From assembly GCA_025964795.1 (NCBI GenBank), contig JAOPYC010000166.1, positions 1 through 64,000 of the forward strand: 64,000 nucleotides of DNA. The letters are read 5' to 3'. A program made the position numbers and the translations under genes. A model generated the notes under the pieces. The model saw only the letters and a program-made list of their open reading frames with translations, searched no databases and had not been told where the DNA came from. Each line of letters begins with the position of its first letter. Positions within the stretch are counted from its first letter, which is position 1. Positions 44,012 to 52,622 of the stretch are shown piece after piece. Source of the stretch: Marmoricola sp. (lineage in GTDB: Bacteria; Actinomycetota; Actinomycetes; Propionibacteriales; Nocardioidaceae).

Positions 44012-45571
44012 GTGTCGACGATCCGTGACGCGCTGCTGGCGCGGGCCGGCGACGACCACCCGGCGCTGTTGTCCGGTGACGAGCGCTGGTCGTGGCAGCA
44101 GTACGTCGAGCAGTCGGCCCGGCGGGCGCACGCACTTGCCGGCCTGCTCGACCCCGGCCGGCCGGCCCACGTCGGCCTGCTGATGGACAACACCCCCGAG
44201 ATGGTCTTCCAGCTCGGGGCCGCGGGGCTCGGGGCCCACGTCGCCATCGGGCTGAACACCACACGTCGCGGGGCGGCGCTGGCCGCCGACATCGTCCGGG
44301 CCGACTGCCAGGTCGTGCTCGTGGACGCCCGCCTCGAGCCGCTGCTCGACGGGGTCGACCTCGGCGAGGTGCGCGTCGTACGCAGTGACGACCCGGCGTG
44401 GACGGCCCGGGTGCAGGATGCGCCCACCACCCCGCCCGTGGCGTCTCCGGTGCCCGGGTCGCTGTTCATGCTGATCTTCACCTCCGGCACCAGCGGCGAG
44501 CCGAAGGCCGTCCGGATCACGCACGAGAAGATCACCTACCCGGGTGCCTACCTGACCGATCGCCTCGGGCTGGGTCGCAACGACGTGTTCTACGTGTCGA
44601 TGCCGCTGTTCCACTCCAACTCGGTGATGGCGGGCTGGGGGCCGGCCCTGACCTGCGGGGCCACCGTCGCCCTGGCCGAGACGTTCTCGGCGAGCCGGCT
44701 GCTGGCGGACGTCCGGCACTACGGTGCCACCTACCTCAACTACGTCGGCAAGCCGCTGACCTACGTGCTCGCCACCCCTGAGCTGCCCGACGACGCCGAC
44801 AACCCCCTGCGGCTGGCCTTCGGCAACGAGGCTGGTGACCGCGACATCAAGGCGTTCGCGGAACGGTTCGGCTGCGTCGTGGTCGACGGCTTCGGGTCCA
44901 CCGAGAACGCCGTGGTGATCTCCCGGATCCCGGGGACCCCGCCCGGCTCGCTCGGCGTGCCGCTCGAGGGCATCGCCGTGCTCGACCCCGGGACGCTCCA
45001 GGAGTGTCCGCGCGCGGTCCTCGACGACACCGGCCGGGTGACCAACCTCGACGAGGCCACGGGCGAGCTGGTGAACACCACCGGGAGCGGGCAGTTCGCG
45101 GGCTACTACAACGACGAGGCCGCCACCGCCGAGCGGATGCGCGGTGGCATGTACTGGAGCGGCGACCTCGCCTACCGCGACCAGGAGGGCTTCGTCTACT
45201 ACGCCGGACGCACCGCCGACTGGCTCCGGGTCGACGGTGAGAACCTCGCTGCCGCCCCGATCGAGCGGATCCTCGTCCGGCACCCGGCCATCGCCCAGGC
45301 CGCGGCGTACGCCGTCCCCGACCCCGCGTCCGGTGACCAGCTGGTCACCGCCCTCGTGCTGGTCGGGGAGCTCACCCCGTCCGGCTTCGAGCGGTTCCTC
45401 GACGAGCAGCCCGACCTGGGCACCAAGTCGCGCCCCCGCTACGTGCGGATCATGGACGACCTCCCTAGGACGGCCACGAACAAGGTGCTCAAGCGCGCCC
45501 TCAAGCTCCAGGGACTCCGCGGCGGCGGGACCGTCTGGGTCCGCGAGGAACGCGGGACGGCGTACTCCTAG
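44012..45571 (+). CDS. fadD17: Steroid side-chain acyl-CoA ligase FadD17
   Basis: An adenylate-forming ligase of 519 residues that activates a shortened sterol side-chain acid as its CoA ester. The AMP-binding motif is IFTSGTSGEPKAV (residues about 150-162); VVVDGFGSTENAV, YWSGDLAYRD and the C-terminal ATNKVLKRAL lysine motif follow. The order fadE26-fadE27-fadD17 is the same as in mycobacteria (Rv3504-Rv3506), where FadD17 prefers the C5 side chain. GTG 44012 was chosen because it starts 2 bp after fadE27. Confidence 0.92.
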   Translation: MSTIRDALLARAGDDHPALLSGDERWSWQQYVEQSARRAHALAGLLDPGRPAHVGLLMDNTPEMVFQLGAAGLGAHVAIGLNTTRRGAALAADIVRADCQVVLVDARLEPLLDGVDLGEVRVVRSDDPAWTARVQDAPTTPPVASPVPGSLFMLIFTSGTSGEPKAVRITHEKITYPGAYLTDRLGLGRNDVFYVSMPLFHSNSVMAGWGPALTCGATVALAETFSASRLLADVRHYGATYLNYVGKPLTYVLATPELPDDADNPLRLAFGNEAGDRDIKAFAERFGCVVVDGFGSTENAVVISRIPGTPPGSLGVPLEGIAVLDPGTLQECPRAVLDDTGRVTNLDEATGELVNTTGSGQFAGYYNDEAATAERMRGGMYWSGDLAYRDQEGFVYYAGRTADWLRVDGENLAAAPIERILVRHPAIAQAAAYAVPDPASGDQLVTALVLVGELTPSGFERFLDEQPDLGTKSRPRYVRIMDDLPRTATNKVLKRALKLQGLRGGGTVWVREERGTAYS

Positions 45572-45581
45572 GGTTCTTCCC

Positions 45582-46763
45582 ATGCCCGACACCGCCACGC
45601 CGGCGCGGCGCCGTACGGCCATGGCGCTGGTCAGCGTGGCCTTCGTGGTCGCGATGCTCGGCACCACGCTGCCCACCCCGCTCTACCCGTTTCTCGAGGC
45701 CCGGCTCGGCTTCGGCGAGCTCACCACCACGCTCGTGTTCGCGGCCTACCCCGTCGGCGTGATCGCCGCGCTGCTGCTGTCGGGCCACTGGTCCGACCAG
45801 GTGGGCCGCAAGCCGATGCTGTTCGCCGGCCTGGTGTGCTCGGCGCTCACGGCCGCGGTGTTCCTGCTCCCCTCCGCCCTGCCCTGGCTGTATGTCGCGC
45901 GGGTGGTCTCCGGTCTCTCCGCCGGCATCTTCACCGGTACGGCGACCGCCGCGATCGTCGACCTCGCCTCCGCCGAGCACAAGGCCCGCGCTGGCCTGGT
46001 CGCAGCGGCCACCAACACGGCCGGGCTCGGGCTGGGCCCACTCGTGGCCGGTGCCCTCGCGCAGTGGGCGCCGCACCCGCTGACGCTGCCGTTCCTGGTC
46101 GACCTCGCCCTGATCGCCGTGGCGGCGGGGTGCCTGCTGCTCGCGCCCGAGACCGTACGCCGCGTCGACTCCCCCCACCTGCGACCGCAGCGGGTGCACG
46201 TGCCGGGCGAGGTCCGCCCCGTCTTCGTCGGGGCGTCCATCGCCGGATTCGCGGGCTTCGCCGTCCTCGGCCTGTTCACCGCGGTGTCGCCGGCCTTCCT
46301 CGGCACGGTGCTGCACCACTCCAGTCCCCTGCTGGTCGGTGCCGTCGTCCTGCTCGTCTTCGCGGCGTCGGTCGCGGGCCAGGCGTTCTCGCTCCGGCTG
46401 AGCACCGCCGCCGGGCTGAGCGTCGGATGTGCGGCGCTGATCGCCGGCATGGCCGTGCTCTCGATCAGCCTGCTGCTGGAGTCGATGCTGTTCCTGGTCG
46501 CCGGCGGCCTGGTGGCCGGGTTCGGCCAGGGGCTGACCTTCCGGGCCGGGCTCGGCTCGGTCGGCGAGGTCAGCCCCGCGGACCAGCGAGGAGCGATCTC
46601 GTCGGCGTTCTTCGTGGTGCTCTACATCGGGATCTCGCTCCCGGTGGTCGGCGTCGGGCTCGCGGCCACCGCGTTCGGGCTGGTGCCCGCCGGGGTGATC
46701 TTCGCGGTGCTGGTCGGCGTGCTGGCGGCGGTCTCGCTCGTCCTGCTGGTGCGTCGCGGCTGA
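45582..46763 (+). CDS. Major facilitator superfamily transporter
   Basis: A 393-residue permease with about twelve membrane helices. The MFS loop 2-3 signature is GHWSDQVGRKPMLFAG (residues about 65-80). The start of helix one is preceded by a short basic tail (ARRRTAMALV). It begins 10 bp after fadD17 in the same operon, under the KstR-like operator of fadE26. By context it may move a sterol intermediate or a shed product, but the substrate is unknown. Confidence 0.9.
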   Translation: MPDTATPARRRTAMALVSVAFVVAMLGTTLPTPLYPFLEARLGFGELTTTLVFAAYPVGVIAALLLSGHWSDQVGRKPMLFAGLVCSALTAAVFLLPSALPWLYVARVVSGLSAGIFTGTATAAIVDLASAEHKARAGLVAAATNTAGLGLGPLVAGALAQWAPHPLTLPFLVDLALIAVAAGCLLLAPETVRRVDSPHLRPQRVHVPGEVRPVFVGASIAGFAGFAVLGLFTAVSPAFLGTVLHHSSPLLVGAVVLLVFAASVAGQAFSLRLSTAAGLSVGCAALIAGMAVLSISLLLESMLFLVAGGLVAGFGQGLTFRAGLGSVGEVSPADQRGAISSAFFVVLYIGISLPVVGVGLAATAFGLVPAGVIFAVLVGVLAAVSLVLLVRRG

Positions 46764-46764
46764 G

Positions 46765-47868
46765 TCAGCCCCGGATCTTCTCCAGCCGGGCGACGGCCTC
46801 CTCGTAGCCCTGCACGAGCTCGGCCATCACGTCGGCCACCGACCTGACCTCGTTCATCCGGCCGACGATCTGGCCCACGGGCATCGAGACGACGTCGGGG
46901 TCACCGTGCAGGTTCATCCGGTTGTGGGCGTCGGAGACCAGCAGGTTCTGCAGCGGCATCGGCAAAGGGGTCGGTGCGTCGTCGGCGTCCCAGGCCTCGG
47001 TCCACCTGGTCTTGAGCAGCCGGGCCGGCTTGCCGGTGTAGACGCGGGTGCGCACCGTGTCCGAGCTGGTGGCCCGCAGGAACGCCTCGGTCATGCCCTT
47101 GTTGGTGTTCAGGTTGGAGTACTCCTCGGTGGTCAGCCACATGGAGCCGGTCCACACCCCCTGCGCCCCGAGCGCGAGCGAGGCCGCGACCTGCCGACCC
47201 GAGCCGATGCCACCGGCTCCCAGGACGGGTACGTCGGGGCCGACTGCGTCCACGATGTCGGGGGTCAGCACCATGCTGGCGATCTCGCCGGTGTGGCCGC
47301 CGGCCTCGTAGCCTTGGGCCACGATGATGTCGACGCCGTTCTTCAGGTGCGACAGCGCGTGCTTGGCGGCACCGGCCAGCGCCGCGACGGCGACCCCGGC
47401 CGCATGCGCCTGCTCGATGACGTCGACGGGCGGTGAGCCGAGGGCGTTGGCGATCAGCACCGGCCGGTGCTTGAGCGCGACGTCGACGTGCGAGCGGGCC
47501 ATCGAGTGCAGCCAGCCGAGCACGCCCTCACGTCCCTCGCCCTCCGGCAGCGGGGGTACGCCGAGCTGCTGCAGCGTGCGCTCGACGAAGCTGACGTGCT
47601 CCTCGGGGATCATCGCCTTGAGGTCGACCGACTTGCCCTCGGTGGGGATCTTCATCGGCATCACGACGTCGACGCCGTACGGCTTGCCGTCGGTGTTCTC
47701 GTCGAGCCAGGTCAGGGTCTCGTCGAGCTCGGCGGAGTCGTTGAACCGGACCGCCCCGAGCACGCCGAGGCCACCGGCCCGCGACACCGCCGCGGCGACG
47801 TGCTCGGAGGGGGTGAAGGCGAAGATCGGGAACTCGATCCCGAACCGGTCACAGAGATCGGTGTGCAT
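46765..47868 (-). CDS. Nitronate monooxygenase-family flavoprotein, IpdC-like
   Basis: A 367-residue FMN-type TIM-barrel protein of the nitronate monooxygenase/2-nitropropane dioxygenase family. It begins LCDRFGIEFPIFAFTPSEHV and has IIVAQGYEAGGHTGEI and VPVLGAGGIGSGRQVAASLA, the phosphate-binding loop. It strongly resembles mycobacterial Rv3553 (IpdC), which acts on the C/D-ring acyl-CoA intermediate of steroid breakdown. Other actinobacterial paralogs exist, so the specific role is inferred. It ends 5 bp before the fadD19 stop region and is convergent with the MFS gene. Confidence 0.82.
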   Translation of the reverse strand: MHTDLCDRFGIEFPIFAFTPSEHVAAAVSRAGGLGVLGAVRFNDSAELDETLTWLDENTDGKPYGVDVVMPMKIPTEGKSVDLKAMIPEEHVSFVERTLQQLGVPPLPEGEGREGVLGWLHSMARSHVDVALKHRPVLIANALGSPPVDVIEQAHAAGVAVAALAGAAKHALSHLKNGVDIIVAQGYEAGGHTGEIASMVLTPDIVDAVGPDVPVLGAGGIGSGRQVAASLALGAQGVWTGSMWLTTEEYSNLNTNKGMTEAFLRATSSDTVRTRVYTGKPARLLKTRWTEAWDADDAPTPLPMPLQNLLVSDAHNRMNLHGDPDVVSMPVGQIVGRMNEVRSVADVMAELVQGYEEAVARLEKIRG

Positions 47869-47873
47869 GGGGG

Positions 47874-49532
47874 TCAGGCTCCTGTCGGTGAGGTGGCGAC
47901 CTTGGCGGCGAACGAGGCCAGGGCCAGCTCCTTGGCGCGGGGGTACTGCGCCTTCCCGGTGGCGTTGCGCGGGATCTCGTCCACGATGGTGATGGCGCGG
48001 GGAAGCTTGTAGCCGGACAGAGAGGACCGCAGGAAGTCACGGAGCTCGCCGAGCTCGAGGCCGGCGTCGTCGCGCGGCTGGATCACGGCGGTGACCGACT
48101 GGCCGTACTTCTCGTCGGGCACGCCGACGACGAGCACGTCGTAGACGTCGGGGTGGGCCTTCAGCGCCATCTCGACCTCCTCGGGGTAGACCTTCTCCCC
48201 GCCGGTGTTGATGCAGTTCGAGCCGCGGCCGAGCAGCGTGACCTTGTGGCCCTCCTCGATCCGGGCGAAGTCGCCGGGCACCGAGTAGCGCTCGCCGTCG
48301 ATCTCCAGGAAGGTCTTGGCGGACTTCTCCGGGTCCTTGAAGTAGCCCAGCGGCACCGAGCCGCCGCGACCGAGCCGGCCGACGGCGCCGATGTTGGTGG
48401 CCAGGTCCAGCACGTGGTTGTCGTCGTCGATGACCACGCTGTTGGGGCCGAGCCCCACCACGGGACCGTCGGTGCTGATGTGGTCCTTGTCCTGCAGGCC
48501 CATCCCCTGGAAGCCGGTCTCGGAGGCGCCCACGGAGTCGGTGAACACGGTGTTCGGGAAGGCGGCCATCCAGCGCTCCTTGACCGAGGCGCTGAACACG
48601 GCGGCACTGCTGGAGACGGCGAACAGGCTGGACCCGTCGTACGGCGTGCCGGTGGCCGCCTTGCGCTCGTACTCCTCGATGAGGGGCCGGGCCATCGCGT
48701 CACCGGTCATGAAGATCAGCTGGACGCCCTCGCGCTCGATGATCTCCCAGGTGCGCTGGGCGTCGAACTTCGCCTCGACGATCGTCAGGTGGCCGGCGAA
48801 GAGGTGCATCAGCAGGCCGGCCTGCGCACCACCGTGCATCAGCGGGCTCAGCGGGAAGGTCACCATCCGCGGGTCGGTGGCCTGCTTGGACTGGTCGTAC
48901 TCCTCCAGCGGGGTGCCGGTGTAGAAGTCGATGCCGCCGCCGAGCACGCGCCAGAAGTCCTCGTGGCGCCACATCACGCCCTTGGGGAAGCCGGTGGTGC
49001 CGCCGGTGTAGATGATGTGCAGGTCGTCGGCACTCCGCTCCCCGAAGTCGCGCTCGGCGCTCTGCCCCTCGAGGGCGTCCGCGAGCAGGACGCCGCCGTA
49101 GGAGGAGACGTCGTTGTCGTTGTCCGGGTCCGTGACGTCGGGGATGGCGACGAACGTCTTCAGCCTGGCGTGCTTCGGGGCGCAGGCGGCCACGAGGGGC
49201 GCGTAGGTCCGCTCGTGGACCAGGGCCACCACCTCGGCGTTGTCGAACAGGTAGTTCAGCTCGTTCTCGACGTAGCGGTAGTTGACGTTGATGTTGACCG
49301 CGCGGATCTTCACGATCGCCAGCACGGCGACGACGTGCTCGATGCTGTTCTTGGCGTAGATGCCGACGTGGTCACCCTCGCCGACGCCCTGCGAGGCCAG
49401 GTAGTGGGCGAGCTGGTTCGACTCCGACTCGAGCTCCGCGTAGGTCACGACGCGGTCGCCGATCTTGACCGCGGGGTTGTCCGGGGCCGCGTCGACGGCA
49501 TGCTCGAAGAGGTCAGCGATGTTCAGGGCCAT
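47874..49532 (-). CDS. fadD19: Sterol C26-oate CoA ligase FadD19
   Basis: FadD19 activates the full-length C8 side-chain acid (3-oxocholestenoate) to its CoA ester, the first step of sterol side-chain beta-oxidation. Rhodococcus work shows it is essential for C24-branched sterols. The 552-residue protein has the adenylation motifs IIYTGGTTGFPKGVMWRHED, DSVGASETGFQG and GGEKVYPEEVE, and a PRNATGKAQYPRAK lysine motif. It matches Rv3515c. It is divergent from echA19, with a KstR-like operator between them and a TAGTCT -10 element 7 nt from the ATG. Confidence 0.94.
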   Translation of the reverse strand: MALNIADLFEHAVDAAPDNPAVKIGDRVVTYAELESESNQLAHYLASQGVGEGDHVGIYAKNSIEHVVAVLAIVKIRAVNINVNYRYVENELNYLFDNAEVVALVHERTYAPLVAACAPKHARLKTFVAIPDVTDPDNDNDVSSYGGVLLADALEGQSAERDFGERSADDLHIIYTGGTTGFPKGVMWRHEDFWRVLGGGIDFYTGTPLEEYDQSKQATDPRMVTFPLSPLMHGGAQAGLLMHLFAGHLTIVEAKFDAQRTWEIIEREGVQLIFMTGDAMARPLIEEYERKAATGTPYDGSSLFAVSSSAAVFSASVKERWMAAFPNTVFTDSVGASETGFQGMGLQDKDHISTDGPVVGLGPNSVVIDDDNHVLDLATNIGAVGRLGRGGSVPLGYFKDPEKSAKTFLEIDGERYSVPGDFARIEEGHKVTLLGRGSNCINTGGEKVYPEEVEMALKAHPDVYDVLVVGVPDEKYGQSVTAVIQPRDDAGLELGELRDFLRSSLSGYKLPRAITIVDEIPRNATGKAQYPRAKELALASFAAKVATSPTGA

Positions 49533-49543
49533 GGGCGCCAGAC

Positions 49544-49557
49544 TAGAACACGTTCTT
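49544..49557. promoter_or_regulatory. KstR-like operator between fadD19 and echA19
   Basis: TAGAACACGTTCTT fits TnnAACnnGTTnnA at all but the last base. It sits 12 bp from the fadD19 ATG and 23 bp from the echA19 ATG, overlapping the TAGTCT -10 element of fadD19, so one bound repressor could silence both genes. Confidence 0.7.
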
Positions 49558-49579
49558 GTTTCTGACTAGCATGCCCCTC

Positions 49580-50413
49580 ATGACCGAAACGCCTTCCCAG
49601 ACCACTGCCCAGACGTCGAGCGAGACCGACGAGCCGCACGCGCTCGTGGAGCTCCAAGGGCACACGCTGGTGGTGACGATGAACCGCCCGAAGGCCCGGA
49701 ACGCGCTCTCCGTCGAGATGCTCGCGATCATGGAACAGGCCTGGGAGCGGGCCAACGAGGACCCCGAGGTGCGGGTGGTCATCCTCACCGGCGCGGGTGG
49801 TTACTTCTGCGCCGGGGCCGATCTCAAGGCCATGTCGTCGAGCTCCCCCTCGGACCGCTTCGAGTCCGGCGAGTTCGACCCGTCGGTGATCCGGTCGCTG
49901 CTCAAGGGCTACCGCGTGGACAAGCCGCTGATCGCCGCGGTCGAGGGTCCGGCGATCGCCGGCGGCACCGAGATCCTCCAGGCGACCGACATCCGGATCG
50001 CCGGTGAGTCGGCCCGCTTCGGGGTGTCCGAGCCCAGGTGGGGGCTCTACCCGCTGGGCGGCTCGGCCGTGCGGCTGGTGCGCCAGCTCCCCTACACGGT
50101 GGCGGCCGAGCTGCTGCTGACCGGTCGGCACATCAAGGCTCCGGAGGCGAAGGAGATCGGGCTGATCGGCCACGTCGTACCCGACGGGGAGGCGCTGGCC
50201 AAGGCCCACGAGATCGCCGACCTGATCTCGGCCAACGGCCCGCTCGCAGTCCAAGCCGTGCTCAAGACCATCCGGAGCTCCGAGGGCAAGCACGAGGACG
50301 AGTGCTGGCAGGACGACGCCAGGATCGGGGCGGCCGTGTTCGCGTCCAACGACGCCAAGGAAGGTCCTCGCGCCTTCGCCGAGAAGCGCGCGCCGGAGTT
50401 CACCGGGACCTGA
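49580..50413 (+). CDS. echA19: Steroid side-chain enoyl-CoA hydratase EchA19
   Basis: A 277-residue crotonase that hydrates the enoyl-CoA formed from the sterol side chain. It closely follows mycobacterial EchA19 (Rv3516): [30 protein letters not shown] with oxyanion-hole residues, [19 protein letters not shown] and [20 protein letters not shown], ending [17 protein letters not shown] 49580 was chosen because a -10-like TAGCAT lies 7 nt before it, suggesting a leaderless start; ATG 49571 is the alternative. Divergent from fadD19, as in mycobacteria. Confidence 0.93.
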   Translation: MTETPSQTTAQTSSETDEPHALVELQGHTLVVTMNRPKARNALSVEMLAIMEQAWERANEDPEVRVVILTGAGGYFCAGADLKAMSSSSPSDRFESGEFDPSVIRSLLKGYRVDKPLIAAVEGPAIAGGTEILQATDIRIAGESARFGVSEPRWGLYPLGGSAVRLVRQLPYTVAAELLLTGRHIKAPEAKEIGLIGHVVPDGEALAKAHEIADLISANGPLAVQAVLKTIRSSEGKHEDECWQDDARIGAAVFASNDAKEGPRAFAEKRAPEFTGT

Positions 50414-50433
50414 TCGTGCTCTAGCGTCGCGGC

Positions 50434-50982
50434 GTGAGCAGCCTCCACCTCGTCCCGCTGACCCACGAGCACGTCCCGGCGCTGCTGGAGACGATGGCCG
50501 ATCCCGAGGTGCTGCGGTTCACGCGCACGCCCGACCCGATGCCCGACGGCTGGGTCGAGCAGTGGCTGGCCCGCTTCGACGGGCACGCCCGGGTGGCGTG
50601 GGCGATCGTGGACGCCGGCGACCGGTTCCTGGGGTACGCCGTCAGCGGTCCTGTCGACCGCGCCGAGCGGGAGGTCGAGCTCGGCTACGCCGTCGCTCCC
50701 GAGGCCCGGGGTCGCGGAGTCGCCACCGAGACCCTGCGCCTGCTCACGGACTGGGCCTTCGCCGAGGGGCTCCACCGGGTCACCGCGCTGATCTCGGTCG
50801 ACAACCCCGCCTCCTCCCGGGTCGCGGAGAAGGTCGGCTACACCCTCGAGGGCGTGCTCCGCGGCAAGCACCACGTCAACGGGCGGCACGTCGACCTGCA
50901 GAGCTGGTCGATCCTCCCGGGTGAGCTGGAGACGAAGCAGCGAAAGGACTCCCCCGGCGACGGTGAGGTTAACCAGCCGTGA
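50434..50982 (+). CDS. GNAT-family N-acetyltransferase
   Basis: A 182-residue acetyltransferase of the RimJ/RimL-like branch. The acetyl-CoA loop is VAPEARGRGVATETLRLL (residues about 87-104), followed by HRVTALISVDNPASSRVAEKVGY. The substrate may be a protein N-terminus or a small amine and cannot be told. GTG start at 50434, 20 bp after echA19. No link to sterol metabolism is evident. Confidence 0.88.
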   Translation: MSSLHLVPLTHEHVPALLETMADPEVLRFTRTPDPMPDGWVEQWLARFDGHARVAWAIVDAGDRFLGYAVSGPVDRAEREVELGYAVAPEARGRGVATETLRLLTDWAFAEGLHRVTALISVDNPASSRVAEKVGYTLEGVLRGKHHVNGRHVDLQSWSILPGELETKQRKDSPGDGEVNQP

Positions 50983-51053
50983 ACTCCTGCCCCAGACGCC
51001 GTCGCCACGCGAGATGGCAGTGACTCACCAGTAACTTCGTCGTTGGATGAGGC

Positions 51054-52622
51054 ATGCCCAACGCCTACTTCGCCCACGGGGTCGCCTCCGGGGACCCGCG
51101 CCCGACCTCAGTGGTCCTCTGGACGCGCGTCACCCCGACCGCGGCCAGCAAGCCCGGCTCCGGCCAGGGCCCGAACGTCTCGGTCACCTGGCAGGTCTCC
51201 ACGACCAGCGCGTTCACCACGATCGCGGCCACCGGGAAGGTCACCACCGGGCCGGCCCGCGACCACACCGTGAAGGTGGACGTGACCGGGCTGAAGCCGG
51301 CGGCGCCCTACTACTACCGGTTCGTCTACGCCGCGACGCACAGCGCCGTCGGTCGCACCCGGACCGCGCCGGCCGCGACGACCTCGCCTGCGAACCTCCG
51401 GTTCGGCGTGGTCTCCTGCGCCAACCTGCAGGCCGGTTGGTTCAGCTCCTACCGGCACCTGGCCAAGCGCAACGACCTGCACGCGGTGCTGCACCTCGGT
51501 GACTACATCTACGAGTACGGCCCGGGCGAGTACGGCTACGGCAACGCCGACGTGGACATCCGCAAGCACGAGCCGGCCCACGAGATCCTGAAGCTCGCCG
51601 ACTACCGGCAGCGGCACGCGCAGTACAAGCGCGACGTCGACCTCCAGGCCCTGCACGCGAAGTACGCCTTCATCCACACCTGGGACGACCACGAGGTCGC
51701 CGACGACGCCTGGAAGGGCGGCGCCGTGAACCACACCGAGGGCGTCGAGGGCAGCTTCACGGCGCGGCGGGCCGCGGCCCACCAGGCCTTCGACGAGTGG
51801 ATGCCGGTCCGGATGAGTGGCTCGGCGGCCCCCGGCGACGGCGACCAGATCTACCGCCGGCTGCAGTTCGGCGACCTGGCCGAGATCACCATGCTCGACC
51901 TGCGGACCTACCGCGACAAGCAGCTCGCGGCCCAGGTCGACCCGGCCGAGGCCGACCCGGACCGCACCATCACCGGCCGCGCGCAGATGGACTTCCTCAA
52001 GGACTCGCTCACCCGGCGGGTCGCGCAGTGGAAGCTGGTCGGCAACCCGGTGATGATCGCGCCGTTCACCTTCGCGGGGCTGCCGCAGAACCTGGTGGAC
52101 CCCGTCAACGACACCGCGGGACTGCTCCCCCGGGACGGGGTGCCCTACAACGTCGACCAGTGGGACGGCTACACCGACGACCGGCGTGAGGTCTTCGAGA
52201 CGCTGCGCGACAACGGCGTCACCGACTCGCTCTTCATCACCGGCGACATCCACTCGGGCTGGGCGTGCGACCTCCCGGCCGACAAGGCGACCTACCTCGC
52301 CTCCCGCAACTCCGTGGGGGTCGAGTTCGTCGCCACCTCGGTGACCTCGAACAACCTGAAGGACATCACCGGCACTCCACGGCGTACGACGAGCGTCGCG
52401 GTCGAGGAGACCCTGAAGGCCAACAACCCCCACATCAAGTACCTCAACTTCGACGACCACGGCTACTCGGTCCTCGACATCACCGCGAAGCGAGCCCAGA
52501 TGGACTGGTACATCCTCGGCGACCGAGCCGACAAGAACACGTCGTCCACGTGGACCACGTCGTGGGCCACCACCGCCGGCAGCCAGACGGTCCGCCAGGT
52601 CGACGCGCCGGTGGGTGCGTGA
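51054..52622 (+). CDS. PhoD-type alkaline phosphatase/phosphodiesterase lacking a signal peptide
   Basis: A 522-residue metallo-phosphoesterase of the PhoD family. It opens with the N-terminal fibronectin-like FAHGVASGDPRPTSVVLWTR. Metal-binding motifs follow: VVSCAN, LHLGDYIYEYG, the WDDHEVADDAW motif and TGDIHSGW. Family members usually begin with a Tat signal of 30-40 residues. Here the ATG starts just before FAHGVASG and an in-frame stop lies directly upstream, so no signal is encoded. The next gene overlaps its stop. Confidence 0.9.
   Translation: MPNAYFAHGVASGDPRPTSVVLWTRVTPTAASKPGSGQGPNVSVTWQVSTTSAFTTIAATGKVTTGPARDHTVKVDVTGLKPAAPYYYRFVYAATHSAVGRTRTAPAATTSPANLRFGVVSCANLQAGWFSSYRHLAKRNDLHAVLHLGDYIYEYGPGEYGYGNADVDIRKHEPAHEILKLADYRQRHAQYKRDVDLQALHAKYAFIHTWDDHEVADDAWKGGAVNHTEGVEGSFTARRAAAHQAFDEWMPVRMSGSAAPGDGDQIYRRLQFGDLAEITMLDLRTYRDKQLAAQVDPAEADPDRTITGRAQMDFLKDSLTRRVAQWKLVGNPVMIAPFTFAGLPQNLVDPVNDTAGLLPRDGVPYNVDQWDGYTDDRREVFETLRDNGVTDSLFITGDIHSGWACDLPADKATYLASRNSVGVEFVATSVTSNNLKDITGTPRRTTSVAVEETLKANNPHIKYLNFDDHGYSVLDITAKRAQMDWYILGDRADKNTSSTWTTSWATTAGSQTVRQVDAPVGA

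Noticed and set aside
45086-45100. CGGGCAGTTCGCGGG inside fadD17 resembles the array core
   Set aside because: It is isolated, lacks TTTCGTCAC, has no 32-bp neighbour and is explained by the coding sequence.
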